A stretch of DNA of 39,718 bases from CALGLS01 sp047626155 (GTDB lineage: Bacteria > Bacteroidota > Bacteroidia > Chitinophagales > Saprospiraceae), in assembly GCA_047626155.1 (NCBI GenBank), contig JBLHRR010000033.1, positions 1 to 39,718 on the forward strand. Direction: 5' to 3'. Below are positions 31,560 to 39,449 of the stretch, piece by piece (the stretch's first letter is position 1; every line of letters starts with the position of its first letter). The translations under genes and the position numbers were made by a program. The notes beneath the pieces are model-generated. The model was not told the origin of the DNA. It worked only from the letters and a program-made list of their open reading frames with translations, and searched no databases.

Positions 31560-33740
31560 ATGAATAAGATATTCAAACAAGCCCTTTTATGCCTCTCCAT
31601 CACTTTCTTTAGCTCAGCGCTTTTTGCTGGAGAAGGGATGTGGCTTCCACTATTACTTAAAGCCCTCAACGAAAGCGAAATGCAAAGTATGGGCATGAAA
31701 ATGACCGCTGAAGACATTTACAGCGTCAATAAAGGATCACTAAAAGATGCCATCGTACATTTCAATGGGGGTTGTACTTCAGAGATTATTTCCTCTCAGG
31801 GTTTGCTGCTGACCAACCACCACTGTGGTTATAGCCAAATCCAAAGTCACTCTACGATGGAGAAAAACTATTTGCGGGATGGTTTCTGGGCTAATCAATT
31901 AAACGATGAATTGCCTAACAAGAATCTTACGGCTACGCTTATTTCGCGAATTGAAGATGTAACGGATCTGGTATTGCAAGATGTAAGTGAAGATCTCGAT
32001 CCAGTTATGCGTCAGTCAGCGATTGACATCAATCTGAAATTGGTGAGGGATGCTGCTAAAAAAGAAGCACATGAAGAAGCGATGGTTCGTCCTTTCTTTA
32101 ATGGCAATCAATATTTCATGTTTATTACCGTGACGTATACGGATGTACGATTGGTGGGAACGCCTCCAGAGTCGGTTGGTAAATTTGGTTCGGATACAGA
32201 TAACTGGATTTGGCCAAGACACACTGGTGACTTTTCTTTGTTTAGAATCTATGCTGGTCCGGATAACTTGCCTGCTGATTATTCTGAAAATAACAAACCG
32301 TACACGCCTAAGCACTTTTTGCCTATTTCACTGGATGGTGTAGAAGAAGGAGACTTTACAATGATTTTTGGTTTTCCTGGACGTACTAGTGAGTACCTGC
32401 CATCATATGCTATTGAGCAAATGGTGGATGTATTAAATCCGGCCAAAATTGCGATACGAGATGAGGCTTTGAAAATCGTTGGTGCGGAGATGCGTGCTGA
32501 TGAAGGTGTCCGTTTGCAGTATGCTTCTAAATTTGCCCGAATAGCAAACTATTGGAAAAAGTGGATTGGCGAAAGCCAGGGCTTGAAAAGAACAGACGGG
32601 GTAGGGCGTAAACAGCGCTTCGAAGATGAAATGATGGAAGTGGCAAAAGAGAATGATAAATTTCATAAGTATGTAAGCTACCTCGACCAATTTAAAACTT
32701 TATACACAGACATAGAACCTTATGCCCTGACTCGTGATTACCACAATGAAGTGATGGGACGAAACATAGAGCTGATGCGGGTGGCTGGCTACGGCGCTCG
32801 TTTGATCGATTTATACAATGAAAAAGGAGCAGAAGGCTTCAATGGTTTCAAAGAACGACTGGTTCCTTTCTTCGGTAGTTTTTATAAAAATTACCAAGCT
32901 CGGATTGACCAAAAGGTATTTGCAGCTCTTTCCAAAATGTATGTGGAAAATGTACCGATAAAAGAGATGTCAAAAATCGTATCTAGTTTCCAGCGCAAGA
33001 TGATGGCTCCAGATTATGATAAGTTGGCTGCAAAGCTTTACGCAAGTTCTATTCTGACAGATGAGGAAGCTGTAATGAAATTGTTAGAAGGCGACCCTGC
33101 GGAGGCTGTAAAGAGATTAAGTGAAGATCCATTGGTGCAATTGGCCAGTGAACTGAGAGCGGGTTATGGGGAGTTTGTTTCGCCAAAATTAAACGATCTG
33201 CAAGATCAACTCAATGAACTTCAACGCAAATACATGAAGGCACAAATGGAAGTATTACCAAAGAAGCGGTACTACCCGGATGCCAATGGAACGCTGCGAG
33301 TGACTTACGGAAAAGTAGATGGTTACAACCCAAGAGATGCCGTGCGATATACACCCGTAACTCACCTTTCGGGAGTGGTCGCTAAATATGTTCCTGGCGA
33401 TTATGAATTCGATATGCCTACGAAACTATTGGAATTGTATAAGAAGAAAGACTACGGTCCGTACGCTGATAAAGACGGGAAGATGCCTGTTTGCTTCATC
33501 GGAACGAATCATACCACTGGTGGTAACTCTGGAAGCCCGGTCATCGATGCTCACGGAAACCTAATCGGTCTTAACTTCGACCGTGCTTGGGAAGGCACCA
33601 TGAGTGACTTTAACTACGACGCTTCTATTTGTCGAAATATCATGGTAGATGCCAGATACTTGCTTTTTATTATTGATAAGTATGCTGGTGCAACTCGATT
33701 GGTAAACGAAATGAAATTGGTGCATCCTAAGAAGAAGTAA
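31560..33740 (+). CDS. S46 dipeptidyl peptidase, DPP11 type (Asp/Glu-specific)
   Basis: This 726-residue periplasmic serine peptidase removes dipeptides from the N-terminus of oligopeptides. A signal peptide (ALLCLSITFFSSALFAGEGMW) leads into the chymotrypsin-like S46 fold. Catalytic residues by motif are His87 or His88 (LLTNHHCGYS), Asp224 (PRHTGDFSLF) and Ser657 (GGNSGSPVID). Eighteen residues after that Ser stands Arg675 (LNFDRAWEG). The Arg at this place distinguishes DPP11, which cuts after acidic residues, from DPP7, which has Gly. The start at 31560 is chosen because the earlier in-frame Met at 31407 lies in a dispersed repeat. Bacteroidota use these enzymes to feed on peptides. Confidence 0.93.
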   Translation: MNKIFKQALLCLSITFFSSALFAGEGMWLPLLLKALNESEMQSMGMKMTAEDIYSVNKGSLKDAIVHFNGGCTSEIISSQGLLLTNHHCGYSQIQSHSTMEKNYLRDGFWANQLNDELPNKNLTATLISRIEDVTDLVLQDVSEDLDPVMRQSAIDINLKLVRDAAKKEAHEEAMVRPFFNGNQYFMFITVTYTDVRLVGTPPESVGKFGSDTDNWIWPRHTGDFSLFRIYAGPDNLPADYSENNKPYTPKHFLPISLDGVEEGDFTMIFGFPGRTSEYLPSYAIEQMVDVLNPAKIAIRDEALKIVGAEMRADEGVRLQYASKFARIANYWKKWIGESQGLKRTDGVGRKQRFEDEMMEVAKENDKFHKYVSYLDQFKTLYTDIEPYALTRDYHNEVMGRNIELMRVAGYGARLIDLYNEKGAEGFNGFKERLVPFFGSFYKNYQARIDQKVFAALSKMYVENVPIKEMSKIVSSFQRKMMAPDYDKLAAKLYASSILTDEEAVMKLLEGDPAEAVKRLSEDPLVQLASELRAGYGEFVSPKLNDLQDQLNELQRKYMKAQMEVLPKKRYYPDANGTLRVTYGKVDGYNPRDAVRYTPVTHLSGVVAKYVPGDYEFDMPTKLLELYKKKDYGPYADKDGKMPVCFIGTNHTTGGNSGSPVIDAHGNLIGLNFDRAWEGTMSDFNYDASICRNIMVDARYLLFIIDKYAGATRLVNEMKLVHPKKK

Positions 33741-33750
33741 GTAGCTGTTG

Positions 33751-33828
33751 GCTTTTAGCAGTTAGCTATTAGCTTCCCACTTTCGCGATATAGGGAAGCT
33801 AATAGCTAACTACCAACTGCTAAAAGTC
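33751..33828. repeat. Long hairpin after the DPP11-type gene
   Basis: The left arm GCTTTTAGCAGTTAGCTATT...CCC (33751-33778) pairs with GGGAAGCTAATAGCTAAC... CTGCTAAAAG (33793-33828), which has a seven-base insertion. It lies 11 bases after the stop codon and before the Hsp70 gene. A worn relative lies at 23605-23700. Confidence 0.75.
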
Positions 33829-33861
33829 ACATACTGAACAGAAACGCTAAAACTAAAACAA

Positions 33862-36357
33862 ATGAGTACAACAATAGATTTTGGAATTGACCTAGGAACC
33901 ACCAACTCTGCCATAGCTCGCTATGAAAAAGGAGACGTAGTGGTGTTTAAGAACCCAGTCAATTTGAAGGAGACTTTGTCCTCGGTAGTGGCGTTTAAAA
34001 ATGAGAGAACTATTGTTGGAGACAAGGCCAGGGAGCTATTGCAAAAATCTAATAACAATGTGTTCGGATTGTTTAAGCGGAAAATGGGGACGGCGGAGAC
34101 TTATGTAGTAGAGTCGTCTAGTCGTATGGTGACACCGATAGATTTGTCCGCGATGGTGCTTAAGGAATTGAAGCATTTTATTCATGATGGTACAGCGGTT
34201 GACTCTGTGGTTATTACCATTCCTTCCGCTTTTGATACGGTACAATCTAATGCAACTAAGAAGGCGGGCTATCAGGCTGGATTTTTTGAAGTTGTATTGT
34301 TACAAGAACCAATTGCGGCTTCGTTGGCTTACGCCAATAAAGCGGATTTGGACATCAGTGATGGGAAGTGGCTGGTCTACGATTTGGGAGGAGGAACCTT
34401 TGATGTGGCACTGACTGCTATAGCCGACGGGGAATTGAAAATTGTGGATCACGAAGGAGACAATTATTTAGGTGGTACCGATTTTGATAATGCGATTATT
34501 GATGGTTTTATTATTCCTAATTTAGAAAATAAAGGAACCTTTGCTAATCTGGAAACCGAACTGAAAAAGGCATCCGGGAAATACAATCGGCTGTATTATA
34601 AATTGTTGTTTTTGGCAGAAGAAGCTAAAAAAGTATTGACCAATAGCGCTGTTGCCGAAATAGAATTTGAAGTAACGGACGATTCTGGCGAAGAGATAGA
34701 AGTGTTTTTGGAATTGTCTAAGGACGAATTTGAAAAACTAATAGAGCCTTACATTGAGAAAACGATAAAGCTGATAGACCTTATTATTTCCAGAAATAAA
34801 CTAAGTAAAGAAGACCTTAAATGTATCTTGCTGATTGGTGGTTCGACTTATATGCCATTAGTTCGTAACACACTAAATACAAAATATGGCGTTGAGATTA
34901 ATACCTCTCTTGATCCAACTACAGCAGTGGTGATTGGTGCTGCTTACTACGCTGGGCTTAAACGAAAGTCAAAAAAAGAAAACAATAGTACTACTGCTCA
35001 AGGCTCTGCCAATCCAATAGATCGTTATAAGCTCGCCTATGAACAAGTTAGTAGGGAGGTAGAAGCTTTATTGCTAGTGGTCACTGAAGAATCTGTGGAA
35101 GGCTTGACTTACCGAATAACTCGTACAGATGGCGGTTATGACTCTGGAGTATTGGATATGCAAAAGAAAATGACCATTAACTTACCGCTGGTTAAGGATA
35201 CCCTTAATGCATTTGTATTTAAAGTGTTAGACAAAAGTGGGACAGCGATTTCTCAAGAAGGAATCGGCATCATGCAGGGCAAGTTTTCCATAGATGGACA
35301 GCCTTTGCCGAATAACATTTGCCTGGAAGTAGATGCGGTAGAAAACGAAACGACTTTCCTAGAACCCATTTTCAAAAAGAACGATATTCTTCCTTTGCGG
35401 AAAACAATTACCAAGCAGGTGTCCAAGACCATTCACAAAGGTTCCTCAGAAGAAATTGTCATTAAGGTTTTTGAAGGTGATATAGACTCCATCCCCGCGG
35501 CAAATAAACTTATTGGAATGATTAGCGTAAACGGTCAAACCTTGGAACGCGACCTCATCAAAGGCTCGGATGTAGAACTGACATTGGAAATCACAGAATC
35601 TCGTGACCTAAAAGTCGGGGCCTATTTTACACTAACAGATCAGGAGGTGGAAAACACTTTTAGTCCTTCTGAAAATAGCATAACTAAAAATGTATTGTTG
35701 GCAGAGCTAAAAGCTTTCGAGCAAAACCTCAGCGGTAAATTAAAAGGGCTGGAACGTAGTGGGAAATTTGAACAGGCCGCCATAGTGGTAAAAGTAAATA
35801 AGGAAATCAAAGAGCTCATGGAAGCGGCCAATACGGTTAGCGAGGATACGGTCTCTGATGATTTCTATATATTGGATGTGAAAAAACGTGAAATTGGAAA
35901 GCGCATTCAAGAGGTTTTCAGCACCAGCCTTTTGACGAAAGTCATTGAAGAGTATTATGAAGCCAAAGGAAGCACCGGCTATTTTGTAGAAGACCAACAA
36001 GCAGAACCATCGGACAAAAAGGAATACGAGGATTTGATTGCTCAGGAGATTAAATTCCTGCAAGAGGGAAATGTTACTACCATAAAAATGAAGATCAATC
36101 ATATGCAAAGCATCTCCCGCAGAATCGGTCGCCGAACACCTACCACTCCTGAAGATATCATGATGCACTATGTCTTTTTAAAAAATTATAATTTCAAAGA
36201 ACGAGGAAAAGCCGCCGAATTAATTGACCGGGGAGACCGTGCGATGGAAGCAAATAACTTGATAGATTTGGTGAAAGTAATAGAGGATTTGATGCGTATG
36301 AAAGATCGGGAAGGGAATGATGGTTTGTTTAAGAATGAGGGGACGGGGCTGAAGTAG
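33862..36357 (+). CDS. Long Hsp70 (DnaK-like) protein with extended C-terminus
   Basis: This 831-residue protein has an actin-like ATPase domain (about 4-375) with phosphate-1 FGIDLGTTNSAIA, phosphate-2 VYDLGGGTFDVAL (Asp174) and the adenosine motif LLIGGSTYMPLVR. In place of the usual linker (DnaK VLLLDVTPL) it has a Lys/Ser/Thr-rich stretch, then an extra beta-rich domain (about 395-505). A region like the SBD-beta follows (about 510-600; LPLRKTITKQ, GQTLERDLIKG). The helical tail (about 610-830) is much longer than in DnaK (638). No EEVD-like end is seen. A chaperone or scaffold role is likely and the client is unknown. It has no dnaJ or grpE neighbour. The 677-residue membrane protein follows. 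Confidence 0.85.
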   Translation: MSTTIDFGIDLGTTNSAIARYEKGDVVVFKNPVNLKETLSSVVAFKNERTIVGDKARELLQKSNNNVFGLFKRKMGTAETYVVESSSRMVTPIDLSAMVLKELKHFIHDGTAVDSVVITIPSAFDTVQSNATKKAGYQAGFFEVVLLQEPIAASLAYANKADLDISDGKWLVYDLGGGTFDVALTAIADGELKIVDHEGDNYLGGTDFDNAIIDGFIIPNLENKGTFANLETELKKASGKYNRLYYKLLFLAEEAKKVLTNSAVAEIEFEVTDDSGEEIEVFLELSKDEFEKLIEPYIEKTIKLIDLIISRNKLSKEDLKCILLIGGSTYMPLVRNTLNTKYGVEINTSLDPTTAVVIGAAYYAGLKRKSKKENNSTTAQGSANPIDRYKLAYEQVSREVEALLLVVTEESVEGLTYRITRTDGGYDSGVLDMQKKMTINLPLVKDTLNAFVFKVLDKSGTAISQEGIGIMQGKFSIDGQPLPNNICLEVDAVENETTFLEPIFKKNDILPLRKTITKQVSKTIHKGSSEEIVIKVFEGDIDSIPAANKLIGMISVNGQTLERDLIKGSDVELTLEITESRDLKVGAYFTLTDQEVENTFSPSENSITKNVLLAELKAFEQNLSGKLKGLERSGKFEQAAIVVKVNKEIKELMEAANTVSEDTVSDDFYILDVKKREIGKRIQEVFSTSLLTKVIEEYYEAKGSTGYFVEDQQAEPSDKKEYEDLIAQEIKFLQEGNVTTIKMKINHMQSISRRIGRRTPTTPEDIMMHYVFLKNYNFKERGKAAELIDRGDRAMEANNLIDLVKVIEDLMRMKDREGNDGLFKNEGTGLK

Positions 36358-36402
36358 CTAGGACGGAAGTCTTATCCTTAGGGGGTCAGCAATAATAACT
36401 AT

Positions 36403-36514
36403 CCGATTTGAAAGGAAACCATTTGATTCAGATTCTTCAAAAAAACTTTGAAATAGGCGGCTATATCTGTACTTTTTTCGATCACCTGATTCAAATATTT
36501 CGATCTCAAATCGG
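36403..36514. repeat. Large inverted repeat between the Hsp70 and membrane-protein genes
   Basis: Outer arms CCGATTTGA (36403-36411) and TCAAATCGG (36506-36514) are perfect complements. Inner arms ATTTGATTCAG and CTGATTCAAAT match with one mismatch. The central loop is about 50 bases. It lies within the 325-bp gap 36358-36682, which otherwise holds only repeat arms. Confidence 0.65.
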
Positions 36515-36565
36515 AAACTTATTCTTTCTTCATCCCTTATCTACATCGTCCTTTCAGAACTACGC

Positions 36566-36676
36566 GAAAACTTTGTGTCTCTTCGTGTCCCTTTGTGGTT
36601 CAAAAAAAACGTCGAGCAAAGCGAGACTTGTTTACATAAAAACGTCGCGTCTTTCGTCGCGCCGTTGCGGTTACCA
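36566..36676 (+). repeat. Composite dispersed repeat, copy D, with an extra right arm
   Basis: CTTTGTGTCTCTTCGTGTCC leads into CTTTGTGGTTCAAAAAAAAC, then GTCGAGCAAAGCGAGAC and TTACATAAAAA. A second arm CGCGTCTTTCGTCGCGCCG ending TTGCGGTTACC follows directly and stops seven bases before the ATG at 36683. Confidence 0.75.
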
Positions 36677-36682
36677 AAAAAT

Positions 36683-38716
36683 ATGAAGTACAAAAATCCA
36701 ATTCGCATTCTCACTCCTGCCCAAATCAAGCGATTGGATAGTACGACTTTGAAGTCCATTAAGAAAGAGATCCTCTTACATTTTCAATTGACAGAAGGCC
36801 CAACCATAGAGCGGAATGGGATAGTGGTAGACAAGAATGAAGTGCTGGAAATATTCGAGGAATTGCAGCAAAACTTAACACTCCATTTACAAATTTATAA
36901 AAACAAAGACTTAGTTCACTTTTTGGAATCAGGAAGTATGTCCTTTTTCTCAAGTAGGGCTGCTCAGCAAATGGTGCTGGAAGATAGAGAACAGCAGTAT
37001 CAGATAAACGGATATATTGCTTTTAAGCTGAATCAGGAGACCGCTAAGTTTCTGGAAAACGTCAATGGTTCAACTCCAAACAGGCTATCGGTAATATTCG
37101 ATTATACTTCGAAGATGGCGCCAGAGCAACAAGACAAATCTTATAACAAAGCTTATGTAACATTGAAAGCAAAGATAGATGATTTGCCAGTGGCGCATCC
37201 TCATCCTTTTTCAAGGCAAGGAGGTATGGCTTTGCACGAAAGTATTCCGGAGTTAGTCGATCTGGATTTTTACAATTGTTTTCCTTACCTACCTGGAGCT
37301 TTTAAAGACATTGGATTTATGTATGCGGCTTGGTGCCACAACAATGTAGTGAACGGCGCGATCAGAAGACAAAACCTTTTTGGGAAATACAGACGAGGAG
37401 ATTTGTTTACACTATTGGAGGCTTATGACATTGCAGAGGATGTAACAACTTCCGAGAATTTCAAGCGGACGGGAAGGGACCTGCGGCAATATCTGAAAGT
37501 GACTAAACGAAGTGCATCGTCTCATCGAATTAATACCAAAAAGAAGCCTAAAGTAAATATTTCAAACAAAAAATCACAATCGCCTAACAATAAGCGCACA
37601 AATAGTAGCGGGCGTAGCAATACCACAAAAAGAAAAGTGCGTACCAAATCTAGCGATGGGCCTTGGGCGAAGTTTCTTAGGTGGGCTTTCTTTAGCATTA
37701 TAGTCATCCGCTTACTTTTTACCATTGCGGAATGCAGTAATAAGAAAAGTTCTTTTGCTGGGGAAGGAGAATTGGCAGAACGAGTGATGGAAGAAACTGA
37801 TTCTAAAACTAAAACTAAAACTAAAACACGAAGAGCTTTGGGGGAATCTCGGGTAGGGGATAAGAATGAAGGTTGGGAGCAGATTTTGATCCGCAGCGAT
37901 TTACAGGACAGCTTAGTTGAATTGGATTACGATGTAGCGGTGATGCCTAGTCAGATAAATGATTTTGCCACTTTTATTCCTGAAGAGGTTTTTGATAAAT
38001 ACAAAGGAAAAGAAATGGACTTCGTTTTGCAAGTCCGAGATACAGCTTTCCCCACTCAGGTATTCCGGCATCGTTTCCGTTATGATTTGGCTAAAAACGG
38101 ACGTCGTAAAAGAATTGTTTATGATGGTCGAAAAAATAGCAATGGCAATAAGGATCGTTTGACCATAGATCGAATGAAGAGATTGACTAAACCAATGTTG
38201 GGAACGATTACGCGCTATTCGTCGGGAGGCACTATGTCCACTAAAAAGACGAGCTTTGAAATTACTTATAACAAAAGTAAGGCAGATGCACCGAGGGTCG
38301 AAGGACTTCATGGAGCGGTGGATGATGGACGTTTTGAGAAGTACAAAAGCTATGAAATTTCAGAGGGCCTATCCGAGGAATACAAGAATCTTGTAATGAA
38401 TAATTTGAACATCATTCATTACAAGGATTTAAAACTGGGAAATTATTATACGCTTAAAAAATCACTCTCGTACCCACTAGTTGTTCCGGACATGACCGAG
38501 GCGCCTTTTAGCATCACAAAGTTGGAGGAAATAAAAGGGACTTTAAATTATTATAGCTGTTCCAACGAAGATGACATTGCGCTTTGTTCTTTGAATGGAG
38601 AGGGTTATGTTGTTCGTTACTTTGTGGATCGGAAGGCGAAGCGGGTGGTGCGGATGCAAATGGCGATTGTTGGTTTGAGGGGTGGGGTGGTGGAGGTGAT
38701 TGAGGTGGTGTTGTAA
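36683..38716 (+). CDS. Single-pass membrane protein of unknown function next to Hsp70
   Basis: This protein has 677 residues. The N-terminal part (about 1-270) is soluble, with LTPAQIKRLDSTTLKSIKK, LEIFEELQQNLTLHLQI and HESIPELVDLDFYNCFPYLPG. A Lys/Ser/Asn-rich linker follows (about 272-322), then one membrane segment (about 328-351, WAKFLRWAFFSIIVIRLLF), then a Thr-Lys repeat and a C-terminal domain (about 375-677). No family was recognised. The basic linker before the membrane segment predicts a cytoplasmic N-terminus and a periplasmic C-terminus. It follows the long Hsp70 gene on the same strand. The start at 36683 is chosen because upstream in-frame codons read repeat sequence. A role as membrane partner of the Hsp70 is inference. 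Confidence 0.6.
   Translation: MKYKNPIRILTPAQIKRLDSTTLKSIKKEILLHFQLTEGPTIERNGIVVDKNEVLEIFEELQQNLTLHLQIYKNKDLVHFLESGSMSFFSSRAAQQMVLEDREQQYQINGYIAFKLNQETAKFLENVNGSTPNRLSVIFDYTSKMAPEQQDKSYNKAYVTLKAKIDDLPVAHPHPFSRQGGMALHESIPELVDLDFYNCFPYLPGAFKDIGFMYAAWCHNNVVNGAIRRQNLFGKYRRGDLFTLLEAYDIAEDVTTSENFKRTGRDLRQYLKVTKRSASSHRINTKKKPKVNISNKKSQSPNNKRTNSSGRSNTTKRKVRTKSSDGPWAKFLRWAFFSIIVIRLLFTIAECSNKKSSFAGEGELAERVMEETDSKTKTKTKTRRALGESRVGDKNEGWEQILIRSDLQDSLVELDYDVAVMPSQINDFATFIPEEVFDKYKGKEMDFVLQVRDTAFPTQVFRHRFRYDLAKNGRRKRIVYDGRKNSNGNKDRLTIDRMKRLTKPMLGTITRYSSGGTMSTKKTSFEITYNKSKADAPRVEGLHGAVDDGRFEKYKSYEISEGLSEEYKNLVMNNLNIIHYKDLKLGNYYTLKKSLSYPLVVPDMTEAPFSITKLEEIKGTLNYYSCSNEDDIALCSLNGEGYVVRYFVDRKAKRVVRMQMAIVGLRGGVVEVIEVVL
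37803..37826 (+). repeat. Tandem hexanucleotide repeat (CTAAAA)x4 in coding sequence
   Basis: Four perfect copies of CTAAAA encode alternating Lys-Thr residues just after the membrane segment of the unknown protein. Copy-number change would alter length by two residues without shifting frame. Confidence 0.8.
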
Positions 38717-38755
38717 GTGTCTATTTTAAGTTTTTAAAACTCTAGCAGAGATAAA

Positions 38756-39379
38756 ATGACAATCTCCGAAAAAAGACGAATATTCGAAATCTTAACTGTA
38801 GTCTTAACAGGTCTTGGAAAATTCCTATTTAATGGATGTTCTAGGTTTTAGACTTCTTTACATAAGTAGCGCCTGTATCTTCTGGGTTAGTTACGTCTTA
38901 CTACGAAAGAAACAGGAACCAAAAATCCTCGACTATTGGGGAATGAATACTAAAAATTTTAAGCAGACCTTTTTCGAACTTCTTCCTTTTGCATTGGTTT
39001 TATCTGTCTTGTTTATAGTTGTAGGCAATGTGTTATAGACGACGGTTCTCAACAGTCGAATAATCCCAATCCTGTTGATTTACCCACTTTGGGGAATTGT
39101 TCAGCAGTTTATTATGATCGGAGTTTTAGCTCAAAACCTGAAGGATTCCGAAAAGATAAAGACCAAGAACTTTTGGGTGGTATTGCTAACGGCTACCATT
39201 TTTGCAATCGTTCATTTCTTATACTAGTGGCCGCTACTTTTTTATTGGCTATTGTTTATACGACTTTGTTTTTGAAAGGGCGGAATTTAATTGTTCTTGG
39301 TATTTATCATGGGCTGCTTGGGGCGTTGTTCTTTTATACGATTATGGGGAGAGATCCTTTTTTGGAGGTGTTTGGTTGA
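38756..39379 (+). pseudogene. Decayed CPBP-type intramembrane protease
   Basis: Reading three frames in turn gives a continuous membrane protein. From the ATG at 38756, MTISEKRRIFEILTVVLTGLGK is followed by a frameshift near 38830. Next come LGFRLLYISSACIFW, YWGMNTKNFKQTF and FALVLSVLFIVVGNVL. A TAG at 39036-39038 is followed in the same frame by IIPILLIYPLWGIVQQFIM and TATIFAIVHF. A second frameshift near 39215 leads to LVAATFLLAIVYTTLFLKG and GIYHGLLGALFFY. The order, with the IVHF and IYHG histidine motifs, is that of CPBP (CaaX protease/bacteriocin-processing) proteins. The catalytic EE pair is QQ here. Three lesions make it non-functional, unless the sequence has errors. Confidence 0.75.
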
Positions 39380-39449
39380 GGAGTTATCACTCCTTATTAG
39401 AATTCCTTTCCTCCCGCTCCTTAAATTTCTTAGCTATATCATTATACAA

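Noticed and set aside
36575..36682. N-terminal extension of the 677-residue membrane protein.
   Set aside because: It is repeat copy D and its extra arm. The ATG at 36683 follows the repeat directly.
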